Of a stretch of DNA of 33,956 nt, positions 24,264-32,609 are shown piece by piece. A program made the position numbers and the translations under genes. The stretch is from Limnohabitans sp. Rim8 (GTDB taxonomy: Bacteria; Pseudomonadota; Gammaproteobacteria; Burkholderiales; Burkholderiaceae_C): the NCBI GenBank assembly GCA_945897795.1, contig CAMDFT010000030.1, forward strand, positions 1 to 33,956, in the 5' to 3' direction. Numbering within the stretch: the first letter of the stretch is position 1; the number at the start of each line of letters is the position of its first letter. The notes beneath the pieces were generated by a model. It was not told where the DNA came from, did not search any database, and worked only from the letters and a program-made list of their open reading frames with translations.

Positions 24264-26122
24264 GGCAGCCAGAGCGGCTCGTTGGCTTGCCGCGCACGGC
24301 CCTGACCTGGCTCTTGGCCGCGCTTGCAGCTCTGGCGCTGGCCCCCACCTGGGCACGGGCCCAAACTGCACAAACTGCGGCACCACTTGCACAAAACCAC
24401 ACACCCGCCAGCCCCCAAGCTTTCGGTCTGGAAGTACGCAGCAGCGACGAGGACATCCGCGACTTTTTGACGCAACACCTGGACTTGCAGCGCTACCGCA
24501 AACTGACCGATCTGGACCAGATGGAGCTGACCCGCTTGCTGCGTGACGCCGATGTGCAGGCCCGCGAACTGCTGGGCACGCTGGGCTTTTTCAAGCCCAC
24601 GCTGAGCTGGTCGCAAGACAAAAGGGACCCAAGCGGCAGCGCCGGCAGCTTGGGCCAGGTGCTGGTGGAGGTGGACACTGGCCCTGCCGCGCGCATCTCC
24701 GAAGTACAGTGGCAGTGGCTGGGCGATGTGGCCGATGACCCCGAGGCGCTTGCTCAGCGGCAAGCCATCGAAAAGCAATGGGCTTTGCCCGTGGGCAAGA
24801 CCTTCCGCCAGAGCGCATGGGGCGAGGCCAAAAACCAGGCCTTGCGCCAGCTGTTGGCCCAGCGTTACCCGTGGGGCCGCATCCTGCACAGCCTGGCCCT
24901 GGTGGACGAACCCAACAACCTGGTGCGGCTGTGGCTGACGCTGGAATCCGGCCCGGCTGTAAGGCTGGGGGCCTTGCAAATTTCAGGCGCCGAAAAATAC
25001 GGCGTCACCCAGGTCGAGCGCTTGGCGCGTTTGCCAGTCGGCCAGATGTACCGCCAAAACGATTTGCTCGAAGCGCAGCAGCGCCTGGTCACCAGCGGTT
25101 TTTACGATTCGGTGTTTGTCAGCCTGGATGCACAAGGCAACCCGGCACAGCCACCGGTCAAGATAGAACTGAAGGAAAGTCTGCGCCAGAAGTGGGTGCT
25201 GGGCCTGGGCGTGCGCAGTGACAGCGGTGCCCGCGTGAGCGCCGAGCACACGCACCACAGCGTGCCAGGTTTGCATTGGCGTTCGGTCAGCAAACTGTCC
25301 CTGGACAAAGACTTGCAAAGCGCGAGCCTGGACTTGCTGGCCCCGCCGGACGCCAGCCTCTGGCGCTGGAACACTTCGATCAAATTTGACCGAGAAAATC
25401 TCTTTGACCTTCCCTTGCAAAGCCAACGCTGGCGTGCGGGTCGCACCAAACTGGGTGAAAACATTGACCGCTCCTACTTCGCCCAATACGACTCGGCACG
25501 GCTGCAAGGCGGCGTCCAGGCCCAGCGCGAATCCATCAGTGCCAACTACGGCTGGACCCGACGCCACTTTGACAGCCTGCCCTTTCCCAGCCGGGGCCTG
25601 GGCGTAGGCATCGAGTTGGGTACGGGCGTGACGCTCGGCAGCCAGAGCGAGCCGTATGTGCGCTGGCTGGTCAAAGGCCTGGGGCTCGTGCCTTTGGGCT
25701 CCAGCATGGGCCGCCTGGCCGTACGCGCCGACATCGGCAGCGTGGTCAGCCGCGACAGCGCCAACCTGCCTGCCACCCAGCTGTTTTGGACCGGTGGCGA
25801 CAACAGCGTGCGCGGTTACGCCCCCAACAGCATTGGCGTGACCGATGCAACCGGCGTCACCACTCCGGGCCGCTACCTGGCGGCCGGCAGCCTGGAATGG
25901 CAACGCCCCATCCGCTACAAAGGGCAAGCCACCGATTGGGAAAGCGCCGTGTTTGTCGATGCCGGTGCGGTGGCCGATGACCCTGGGCAACTCAAACCCA
26001 AAATCGGCTATGGCCTGGGCGCCCGTTGGCGCAGCCCGGTCGGGCCCGTGCGCATCGACCTGGCCTATGCGCAAGCGCTGCAAAAGCTGCGCCTGCACCT
26101 GAGTGTGGGTTTCACATTTTGA
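24260..26122 (+). CDS. tamA: TamA, Omp85-family outer-membrane protein
   Basis: A 620-residue outer-membrane protein. It has an N-terminal signal peptide ending near TWARA (residue 34), POTRA domains to about residue 310 (LEVRSSDEDIRDFLTQHL at the start; GALQISGAEKYGVTQVERLARLPVG in the last one), and a C-terminal beta barrel ending in phenylalanine (LSVGFTF), the BAM recognition signal. TGGDNSVRGY near residue 515 is the conserved loop-6 motif of Omp85 proteins. TamA pairs with inner-membrane TamB in outer-membrane protein insertion and lipid movement. The start is coupled to the VWA gene by a 4-base overlap; open frame further upstream simply runs through that gene. Confidence 0.93.
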   Translation: MRQPERLVGLPRTALTWLLAALAALALAPTWARAQTAQTAAPLAQNHTPASPQAFGLEVRSSDEDIRDFLTQHLDLQRYRKLTDLDQMELTRLLRDADVQARELLGTLGFFKPTLSWSQDKRDPSGSAGSLGQVLVEVDTGPAARISEVQWQWLGDVADDPEALAQRQAIEKQWALPVGKTFRQSAWGEAKNQALRQLLAQRYPWGRILHSLALVDEPNNLVRLWLTLESGPAVRLGALQISGAEKYGVTQVERLARLPVGQMYRQNDLLEAQQRLVTSGFYDSVFVSLDAQGNPAQPPVKIELKESLRQKWVLGLGVRSDSGARVSAEHTHHSVPGLHWRSVSKLSLDKDLQSASLDLLAPPDASLWRWNTSIKFDRENLFDLPLQSQRWRAGRTKLGENIDRSYFAQYDSARLQGGVQAQRESISANYGWTRRHFDSLPFPSRGLGVGIELGTGVTLGSQSEPYVRWLVKGLGLVPLGSSMGRLAVRADIGSVVSRDSANLPATQLFWTGGDNSVRGYAPNSIGVTDATGVTTPGRYLAAGSLEWQRPIRYKGQATDWESAVFVDAGAVADDPGQLKPKIGYGLGARWRSPVGPVRIDLAYAQALQKLRLHLSVGFTF

Positions 26123-26124
26123 CG

Positions 26125-29100
26125 ATGAACACCCGCACCGAAGCCCGCAACGACACCGATCCCCCGGCTCAGGCCGTGGCCTCGCCGGTGCGCCCCACGT
26201 CGGACGCAGCCGCTCCTGCGCGTTCGTTGTTGCGTCGCATGGTGGCCGCTCTGGGCGCTTTGTCGGCCGTGAGCCTGTCGGCCCTGCTGGGGCCCTTGGC
26301 GCTGGCCGCCGCGCTGTGGGGACTGTGGGCCTGGACGGGCACCGCCGGGTCTTTGGTCACCGCACTGAACATGGTCCATTGGGCCTTGCCCTCGGGCCAG
26401 CAGCTGCGCAGCGCCGATGTGCAAGGCAACCTGCAGCAAGGCGGGCGCATTGGCCAGATCAGCTGGCAAAGCGGTGGCTTGCAGGTGCAGGCTCAGGATG
26501 CACAGCTGGTGCTGGACTGGTCGCAGCTGTGGCGTCAGGCCTGGCCCCTCAAGAGCGTGCAGATCAAGAGCCTGCGCGTGCAAGACCAGCGCCCTCCCCA
26601 GCCCCTCACGCCCCTGACCGAACTGCGCCTGCCTCTGCCCTTGAAACTGGCCGTGCAGGTGGCGCAATTGAGCTGGCAAGGCAGCACGGCAGTGACGCTG
26701 TCCGATGTCCGGGCCCAGTACGCCTATGACGGACAGGAACACCGCCTGGATGTGGACTCGCTCGCGCTGGCGCAAGGCCGCTACACCTTTCAAGTGCGTT
26801 TGCAGGGCGCAGCGCCCATGGCCTTGCACATCGCGGCCCAAGGCCAAGTGCAAACCCCGGCCAGCGGCCGCACACCGGCCCTGCAGCTGCAGGTGCAGTC
26901 CACGGTGCAAGGCCCGTTGTCAGGCCCGCAAGCCCAACTCTCGGTGCAAGCCGAGCTGGCCCCCACACCCGGGCAAGGCGCTTTGGGGCGCGCACAAGAC
27001 AAGGTCCATCTGTCCTTGCAAGCACAGATCCAACCCTGGCAAAAACAAACCGTACTGCAAGCACAGGGCCAGTGGCAAGCGCTGGACCTGGCCCCCCTCT
27101 GGCCCGGTGCCCCGCAAACCCGCTTGCAGGGCCAGGCTCAGCTGCAGCCCGATGGTGCGGCTTGGCAACTCGACGCGCAAACAGAGAACCTGCTGCCCGG
27201 AGCCTGGGATCTGCAGCGCCTGCCCCTGGCGCAGCTGAGCCTGAAAGCCCGCCATGCGCAAGGTTTGTGGCAGGTGCAGCAAGCCCAGGCCCGTCTGGTC
27301 ACAGGCCAGTTGCAAGGCCAAGGCCAGCAAACCCCACAGGGCTGGACTGGTCAGCTGGACATCCAAAACCTGCAGCCCAGCTTGCTGCACAGCGCCTGGG
27401 CCGGGCCTGCTGTGCAAGGACGCCTGAAGGCCGAGGCCACAGGCGCAGACACCATCGCGCTGAGTGCCGACCTGCAAGCGCAAAAGGCTCAGGCCCCCAG
27501 CAACGCCACCAGCCCAGCCGCTTTGCAATGGGAACAATTGCAACTCACAGGCCAATGGCACCCCGACCGATGGGACATCGACAGCCTGCGCCTGCAAGCC
27601 GCCAAGGCCGTGCTGGAGGCGCAGTTTCAATGGCAACCGGCTCAAGAATCGGTGCAAGGCCGCATGACGCTGCAACTGCCCGGCCTGCAAGCCACTGCAC
27701 AAGGGAACCTCGCCCCCCTGAACGGCCAAGGCCGCCTGGATGTGCAAATGCAAGACGCCGCCCTCAGCCAGTCCTGGCTGCAGGGCCTGCCAGTCTGGGG
27801 CACGCCACTCCGTGATTTCAAGGCCAGCGGGCCAGCCCAACTGCAAGCCCAATGGCAAGGCGGCTTTGCCCAAGCCGATGCCCCGCTGTCCCTGAGCCTG
27901 CAATGGCCACGCATTGAGTGGGCCCAACCCAACCTCAACCCCAGCGCCTCACCCACCCACAAATCCACCACCCGTCCAGCGCCCTGGCTCCTGGCCCCGG
28001 GTCAGCTGAAGATGCAAGGCACCCCCCTGTCGGTGCAGGCCGAGCTGCAAGCACGCCTGGGCCAAGGCCCGCTCAGCGCCCAGCTGCAAACCACCTGGCG
28101 TGGCAGCCGCACCGATGTCCACAGCCCCAATTGGCAAGGCCGTATCGAACAGTTGGCCCTCAGCACCCCCAACACGCAAAGCCCGTCGGCCGAGCCCTGG
28201 CGTTTGGCTTTGCAATCCACACCCGCCTGGCAAGCCCGGCTTGACTCGATGGCCTTGACTTGGGATGCGTCGACCTGGATGCTGCAAGGCCCTGGCCCTG
28301 GCCCAGGCCGCCCCCGCTTGGAAGTCGAAGCGGGTGGCTGGACAGCACCCGGCCCAGGCCAGCCCCAGCAGACCCATGGGGCGGTGCGCTGGACTGACCT
28401 GCCCGTCTCCTGGGCGCAAGCCTGGCTGGGCACCGACATCCTGAACGACATCACACTCAAAGGCCAGGCACAGTGGCGCATGGACAAGGACTTGGACTTG
28501 AGCCTGTCGGCAGAGCGCACCCAGGGTGATTTGCGCATCCAGTCCGACAACCTGCCCGGGCAACGCGCGGCTGCTGGTTTGCGCCAGGCCCAGTTGTTCT
28601 TGCGCGTGCAAAACGAGCAGATGCAAGCCGATCTGAAATGGGACAGCGCCCAAATGGGACAAGCACAGGCCAAACTGCAAAGCCAGCTGAACCGAACCCC
28701 AGACAGCTGGCAATGGGCCGAGCAGGCCCCTCTGATCGGCAGCGTGCAGGCCAACCTGCCCCAGATTGGGGCCTGGTCGGTGCTGGCCCCACCGGGCTGG
28801 CGCGTCCAAGGCACGCTGGACGCCAGCCTGACTGTGAGCGGCACACGCAGCCAACCCCAGTGGCTGGGTCGTTTGCAAGCGAACCAACTGGCGGCCCGAT
28901 CTGCCGTGCAAGGCATCGAGTTCAGCCAAGGACAAATGCAGGCACGCCTGCAAGGCCAAAGCCTGGTGCTGGAGAGCCTGAGCCTGCGCGGGGCTGGCGC
29001 ACAAGGGGGCGAGCTCGAGGCCCGTGGCCAGGTCACGTTCAACGCCAACGCCAACACCCAAGCCAGCCCCAGCGCCAACCCTTTGCGCTCGGCCGACATG

Positions 29101-30093
29101 GCTTTGCAGATCGAGGCCAAAAACCTGCGCGTGAGCAACCGGGCCGATCGCCGACTGAGCGTGTCAGGCGATGTGACGGCACGCATGGCGCAAGGCCAAT
29201 TGCAACTGCGAGGCGGGCTCAAGGCCGACCAAGCCCTGTTCATCCTGCCCGAGGGCAGCACCCCCAGCCTGGGCGACGATGTGGTGGTGATTCGCCCCGG
29301 CATGGGCGAACTGAACCTGAGCACCCTGACCGCCCCATCCGACCCCAACGCGCCCACCGGCTCTTGGCTGGGTGTGCCCGATGTGCGCGTCATGCTCGAC
29401 TTGGGGCAAGATTTTCAGCTGCAAGGCCAAGGCCTCAACACACGCCTGACCGGCCAAGTGGAACTGCTCAGCAACGCCAGCACACGGGGCCTGCCACGCC
29501 TGAGTGGACAGGTGCGCACCGAAGGCGGGCGCTACAAAGCCTACGGCCAGCAACTGAACATCGACACCGGCGTGCTGCGCTTCAGTGGCCCTTACGACAA
29601 CCCCAGCCTGGACATCATTGCCCTGCGACCCAACTTGCCACAAAAAGTGGGCGTGCAAATCAGCGGCACCGCTTTGCTGCCACGCATCCGTTTGTACGCC
29701 GACCCGGACCTGCCCGATGCCGACAAACTCGCCTGGCTGGTGCTGGGCCGCTCAGCAGCCAACGGCGGTGCGGAATCGGCCGTGCTGCAACAAGCGGCGG
29801 TGGCCCTGCTCAGCGGCAATGGCAAAACCCTGACCGGCGAGTTGGCCAGCAGCTTGGGACTGGACGAAATTTCACTCGCCAGCGGCAGCCGCTCGGACGC
29901 CACAGCCACAGGCGCAGCGGTGACCCTGGGCAAACGCTTGTCCAAAGACTTTTACCTGGTCTACGAGACCAGCCTGAGCGGCGCTTTCGGCAGTTTGTAC
30001 ATTTTTTACGACCTCTCGCGCCGCCTGACCCTGCGGGCGCAAGCTGGCGAACAAAGCGCGCTGGATCTGATTTTCACGGTGCGGCGAGATTGA
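26125..30093 (+). CDS. tamB: TamB, envelope-spanning translocation and assembly module protein
   Basis: A 1322-residue protein beginning 2 bases after the tamA stop. A basic N-terminal stretch (ARSLLRRM) precedes one membrane anchor (residues about 40-70). The long middle is built from beta-strand-rich repeats that form a periplasmic hydrophobic groove, and the C-terminal DUF490/TamB domain contains GELNLSTLTAPSDPN and ends LRAQAGEQSALDLIFTVRRD. Known roles include assembly of outer-membrane proteins with TamA and phospholipid transport between membranes. The middle region is very rich in glutamine and alanine, more than in most homologs I recall, but the frame is continuous. Confidence 0.93.
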   Translation: MNTRTEARNDTDPPAQAVASPVRPTSDAAAPARSLLRRMVAALGALSAVSLSALLGPLALAAALWGLWAWTGTAGSLVTALNMVHWALPSGQQLRSADVQGNLQQGGRIGQISWQSGGLQVQAQDAQLVLDWSQLWRQAWPLKSVQIKSLRVQDQRPPQPLTPLTELRLPLPLKLAVQVAQLSWQGSTAVTLSDVRAQYAYDGQEHRLDVDSLALAQGRYTFQVRLQGAAPMALHIAAQGQVQTPASGRTPALQLQVQSTVQGPLSGPQAQLSVQAELAPTPGQGALGRAQDKVHLSLQAQIQPWQKQTVLQAQGQWQALDLAPLWPGAPQTRLQGQAQLQPDGAAWQLDAQTENLLPGAWDLQRLPLAQLSLKARHAQGLWQVQQAQARLVTGQLQGQGQQTPQGWTGQLDIQNLQPSLLHSAWAGPAVQGRLKAEATGADTIALSADLQAQKAQAPSNATSPAALQWEQLQLTGQWHPDRWDIDSLRLQAAKAVLEAQFQWQPAQESVQGRMTLQLPGLQATAQGNLAPLNGQGRLDVQMQDAALSQSWLQGLPVWGTPLRDFKASGPAQLQAQWQGGFAQADAPLSLSLQWPRIEWAQPNLNPSASPTHKSTTRPAPWLLAPGQLKMQGTPLSVQAELQARLGQGPLSAQLQTTWRGSRTDVHSPNWQGRIEQLALSTPNTQSPSAEPWRLALQSTPAWQARLDSMALTWDASTWMLQGPGPGPGRPRLEVEAGGWTAPGPGQPQQTHGAVRWTDLPVSWAQAWLGTDILNDITLKGQAQWRMDKDLDLSLSAERTQGDLRIQSDNLPGQRAAAGLRQAQLFLRVQNEQMQADLKWDSAQMGQAQAKLQSQLNRTPDSWQWAEQAPLIGSVQANLPQIGAWSVLAPPGWRVQGTLDASLTVSGTRSQPQWLGRLQANQLAARSAVQGIEFSQGQMQARLQGQSLVLESLSLRGAGAQGGELEARGQVTFNANANTQASPSANPLRSADMALQIEAKNLRVSNRADRRLSVSGDVTARMAQGQLQLRGGLKADQALFILPEGSTPSLGDDVVVIRPGMGELNLSTLTAPSDPNAPTGSWLGVPDVRVMLDLGQDFQLQGQGLNTRLTGQVELLSNASTRGLPRLSGQVRTEGGRYKAYGQQLNIDTGVLRFSGPYDNPSLDIIALRPNLPQKVGVQISGTALLPRIRLYADPDLPDADKLAWLVLGRSAANGGAESAVLQQAAVALLSGNGKTLTGELASSLGLDEISLASGSRSDATATGAAVTLGKRLSKDFYLVYETSLSGAFGSLYIFYDLSRRLTLRAQAGEQSALDLIFTVRRD

Positions 30094-30444
30094 ACCGCTT
30101 GTCAACACCCAACACCCCCGTGAAAACGATGAGACCACTCCTAAAAATAAATACTAAAATTCTAACAATCAGAGATTTTCTGATTCTGGCAGCTTCAAAC
30201 CTTCAAATGACGAGTAAAGCCACGGCTTGACCCCTGATGTGGCTGTTGTCAGCACTTTGGAAACCCCTGAAATTATGTGCCTTGCATATTGCCGCATCCC
30301 AGCCTGATGAACTATCCATCGTCAGTCTCTCATTGCCAGATACGCAGATCTAATTATCTTTATTTACAAATTCACCAAAACTGTAATATCATCACGAAAT
30401 GCCCCTTTTTGGGGCATGACACAGACTGAAGTTGACTTTCACTT
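30094..30444. other. AT-rich intergenic region with two inverted repeats
   Basis: No gene is seen in these 351 bases. They are clearly more AT-rich than the flanks. Two perfect inverted repeats are present: AATCAGA/TCTGATT (30167-30173 and 30179-30185, 5-base loop) and ATGCCCC/GGGGCAT (30399-30405 and 30411-30417, TTTTT loop), the second lying 28 bases before the next start codon. A TTTACA (30363-30368) with TAATAT (30384-30389), 15-base spacing, is a weak promoter candidate for the following gene, in which case the second repeat would fall in its 5'-UTR. No good terminator for tamB is present. Confidence 0.5.
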
Positions 30445-31386
30445 ATGAACAATCCCTCATGGCGTTCTGAAGATGGGCAACTCTTGCGAAGTTTGCGGGA
30501 AGAGGCTGGTATCGATGAACTGGTTTTTGCGCGCAGCAACACGCTGTCCTTGGCCCAACTCAAAGAGCTTGAGCTGGGAGGCAACCGCAGTTTTTACAGC
30601 CCGGCCATCAAGCGCAGCACTGGTGTCAAGCTGCTGAAAAAGCTGGGGCATGAGCTCGTCACACCAGAGTTGATCATCGTGGCCGCCGAGCCCGCTGAAC
30701 CCGTCGTGAACGAGTCGCCCGCTGCCATGGCCACCGCGATGGCACAAGTGTCTCCCAGCCCTGCAAAGCCTCATGCCGAGTCTCCGCGACGCAGGCTGAC
30801 TCAACAAGCTTTGTTTTGGACTTTGAGTTTGCTCAGTCTGGTGGCACTGGCCGCCATCAAGCCCTGGGGTTTGTTGGATGGGCCTGCAACCGACCGACGC
30901 TCTGACCAAATGGCAGCGCAGGGTACGTCCACCCGGATCATGTCGACAAACGGACCTGCGCAGTCTGCCCCAGACCAACCCGAGCCGTTGCCTACGGCTG
31001 CGCCAGCCAAGGTCGCTGCCCTGGCCCCCGCAACAGTTGAAGTGCCCAAAGCTGAGGTCAAATCCTCTCCGCCCACCATCTCAACGGCCTGCGATTGGCA
31101 GCACCGCGACCACAGCAAAATCCATACACCCAGCCAGCCACTCAAACCCGGCAACTATGTTTATTTGGAAGCCCAAGCCGACACCGAACTGTGTGTGCTC
31201 GACAGCCAAAACCAGAAAACCATGGTTCAACTCAAAGCGGGCATGGCCACAAGCGTTTACGGCTCTGCACCGTTTTTGGTTCACAGCCAAGACTGGCAAA
31301 ACCTCAAGTTGTTCTTTCAGGGCCGTCGTGTGGTGGACGCCCTGACCGATGTGCAGCACCTGCTGCTGGACAGCCAGCCGCTTTGA
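30445..31386 (+). CDS. RodZ-like membrane-anchored helix-turn-helix protein
   Basis: A 313-residue protein in three parts. Residues 10-70 (GQLLRSLREEAGIDELVFARSNTLSL onward) resemble a Cro/CI helix-turn-helix of the RodZ type. A basic patch RRRLTQ then a single membrane helix (about 120-139) places the rest in the periplasm, after a Pro/Ala-rich linker (145-215). The C-terminal 95 residues resemble the RodZ_C/DUF4115 beta domain, with the pattern LKAGMATSVYGSAPFLVHSQDWQNLKLFFQGRRV. RodZ links MreB to cell-wall synthesis. This is probably a second, divergent RodZ-type protein; no ispG or hisS, the usual neighbours of rodZ, is nearby. There is no clear ribosome-binding site at the ATG, so the start is tentative. 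Confidence 0.65.
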   Translation: MNNPSWRSEDGQLLRSLREEAGIDELVFARSNTLSLAQLKELELGGNRSFYSPAIKRSTGVKLLKKLGHELVTPELIIVAAEPAEPVVNESPAAMATAMAQVSPSPAKPHAESPRRRLTQQALFWTLSLLSLVALAAIKPWGLLDGPATDRRSDQMAAQGTSTRIMSTNGPAQSAPDQPEPLPTAAPAKVAALAPATVEVPKAEVKSSPPTISTACDWQHRDHSKIHTPSQPLKPGNYVYLEAQADTELCVLDSQNQKTMVQLKAGMATSVYGSAPFLVHSQDWQNLKLFFQGRRVVDALTDVQHLLLDSQPL

Positions 31387-31393
31387 CGCGGCC

Positions 31394-31422
31394 ACTGAAC
31401 TGCCGCGCACGGCCATTACAAT
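31394..31422 (+). promoter_or_regulatory. Probable tRNA-Arg promoter
   Basis: TACAAT at 31417-31422 lies 10 bases before the mature tRNA 5' end. A poor -35 (CTGAAC region, 31395-31400) sits 16 bases upstream. The GC-rich bases after the -10 (CCGCATCC) resemble the discriminator of stringently controlled stable-RNA promoters. Confidence 0.45.
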
Positions 31423-31432
31423 CCGCATCCTG

Positions 31433-31507
31433 GCCACCGTAGTTCAATGGATAGAACTCTCCCCTCCTAAGGGAGTGATACAGGTTCGATTCCTGTCGGG
31501 GGCACCA
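31433..31507 (+). tRNA. tRNA-Arg (anticodon CCU)
   Basis: A 75-base gene including an encoded CCA. The D stem is GTTC/GAAC, the anticodon stem CTCCC/GGGAG with loop CTCCTAA (anticodon CCU, reading AGG), and the T stem ACAGG/CCTGT with loop TTCGATT. The acceptor stem is GCCACCG/CGGGGGC, which pairs at six of seven positions; A4 faces G69. AGG is a rare arginine codon in such GC-rich genomes, so a single specialised tRNA is expected. Confidence 0.93.
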
Positions 31508-31513
31508 AAGCTG

Positions 31514-31546
31514 AATCCGCACACGTTCATAACGGTGCGGATTTTT
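31514..31546 (+). terminator. Terminator of the tRNA-Arg gene
   Basis: AATCCGCAC (31514-31522) pairs with GTGCGGATT (31535-31543) over a 12-base loop, followed by a T-run (TTTTTGCTTTT). It begins 7 bases past the tRNA CCA and its T-rich tail reaches the end of the converging metallo-hydrolase gene. Confidence 0.85.
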
Positions 31547-31550
31547 GCTT

Positions 31551-32549
31551 TTAAAACGCGATTTTTTCCGCCTCAAGGTAAGCCAAGCTGATGTACTTGC
31601 CAATGTTGCCATCGAACCCGTCCATGGTCTTGGCACGCGCCGCCACACGCGGGTCTTTCAACACGGCGGCTTTGGCCTCGGCTTCAGACTTGCCGTCTTC
31701 GACCGCTTTGAGGCTAGGCTCCCAAATACCCGCCATGAACTCGCCATAGGTCTTGAGCAAGTCCGGGCGGGCCTGGCCGTGGCCGGGCACCCACAGCTGG
31801 TCGCCCGTGGCGGCCTGCAGGGTTTTGTAATATTTGAAGGTGCCGGGGTAGGAGCCTTCGTCCATGTTGGCAATGCGGTTGGTCATGGCGATATCGCCCA
31901 CTGCCGTCACCTTGTCTTGCACCACCTCGACACACAGGTCCGATGGCGTGTGCGCCGTGCCATAGTGGTGCATGCGAAAGGTCAGATCGCCGATCTGAAT
32001 CGCTTGGCCATGTTGCACGGGCGTGTTGGGCAACACCACCTGCGTGCCCAGGGTGGACTGGTTGGTCCAGCGCTCCATCAGGCTGCGCCACAAGTTGCCT
32101 TCTGCACCTTTGAGTTTTTCAATGGTGCTGGGCAGTGCGTAAATGGGCAGCTTGTCGCCGAAGGTTTTGACGAAGGCGTGGTTGCCCAGCCAATGGTCAC
32201 CGTGGTAGTGGCTGTTGAACACGGCCACCACGGGTTTGTCGGTTACCTTGCGGATCATTCGGATGGCCATCTGGCCGATTTGCAGAGAAGCCCCCGAATC
32301 GATCACCACCACTCCGGCCGAGGTCACCACAAAGATGACGTTGGCCATCATGCCCCGGTTCTCAGGGGTGGGAAATCCGTCGGGGGAGTAGATCATCCAG
32401 ACATGGGGCGACAGCTTTTGCGCCGGAATGTCGGCAACGGGCGGGCCTTCCACGAATTCCTGCGCTTGCTGCGCCAGCAATCTCGCCTCGGGCCACATGG
32501 TCACGCCACCGATGGCTGCACTGGCCCACAACAGTTGTCTTCTTTTCAT
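31551..32549 (-). CDS. Metallo-beta-lactamase-fold hydrolase (SoxH-like), exported
   Basis: A 332-residue zinc hydrolase. It starts with a twin-arginine leader (MKRRQLLWASAAIGGV), so export by Tat or Sec is expected. The metal motif is H114-Y-H116-G-D118-H119 (NSHYHGDHWLGN), with further ligands in HYGTAHTPSD, AVGDIAMTN and VPGHG. It lies 60 bases after soxB on the same strand. Metallo-hydrolases of this kind (SoxH) are encoded in many sox clusters, though their reaction is not established; they are not required for thiosulfate oxidation in the best-studied strain. Relatives near quinoprotein dehydrogenases are an alternative grouping. Confidence 0.85.
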   Translation of the reverse strand: MKRRQLLWASAAIGGVTMWPEARLLAQQAQEFVEGPPVADIPAQKLSPHVWMIYSPDGFPTPENRGMMANVIFVVTSAGVVVIDSGASLQIGQMAIRMIRKVTDKPVVAVFNSHYHGDHWLGNHAFVKTFGDKLPIYALPSTIEKLKGAEGNLWRSLMERWTNQSTLGTQVVLPNTPVQHGQAIQIGDLTFRMHHYGTAHTPSDLCVEVVQDKVTAVGDIAMTNRIANMDEGSYPGTFKYYKTLQAATGDQLWVPGHGQARPDLLKTYGEFMAGIWEPSLKAVEDGKSEAEAKAAVLKDPRVAARAKTMDGFDGNIGKYISLAYLEAEKIAF

Positions 32550-32609
32550 GGTGATCCCTCCTCTAACGGTGCAGCGCCAGACAGTGTCAGTTGGCGCTGC
32601 ACTCGGACA

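Noticed and set aside
26125-30093. Tandem DNA repeat array within tamB
   Set aside because: Recurrent short words come from Gln/Leu/Ala-rich coding with biased codons; no fixed period or exact unit was seen.
30397-30417. Reading the ATGCCCC/GGGGCAT hairpin as a terminator of tamB
   Set aside because: There is no T-run after the stem, and it lies over 300 bases from the tamB stop and just before the next gene.
31433-31507. tRNA gene as an attachment site with an integrated element
   Set aside because: No integrase, no repeat of the tRNA 3' end and no mobile genes are seen; the neighbours are sox genes and a RodZ-like gene.
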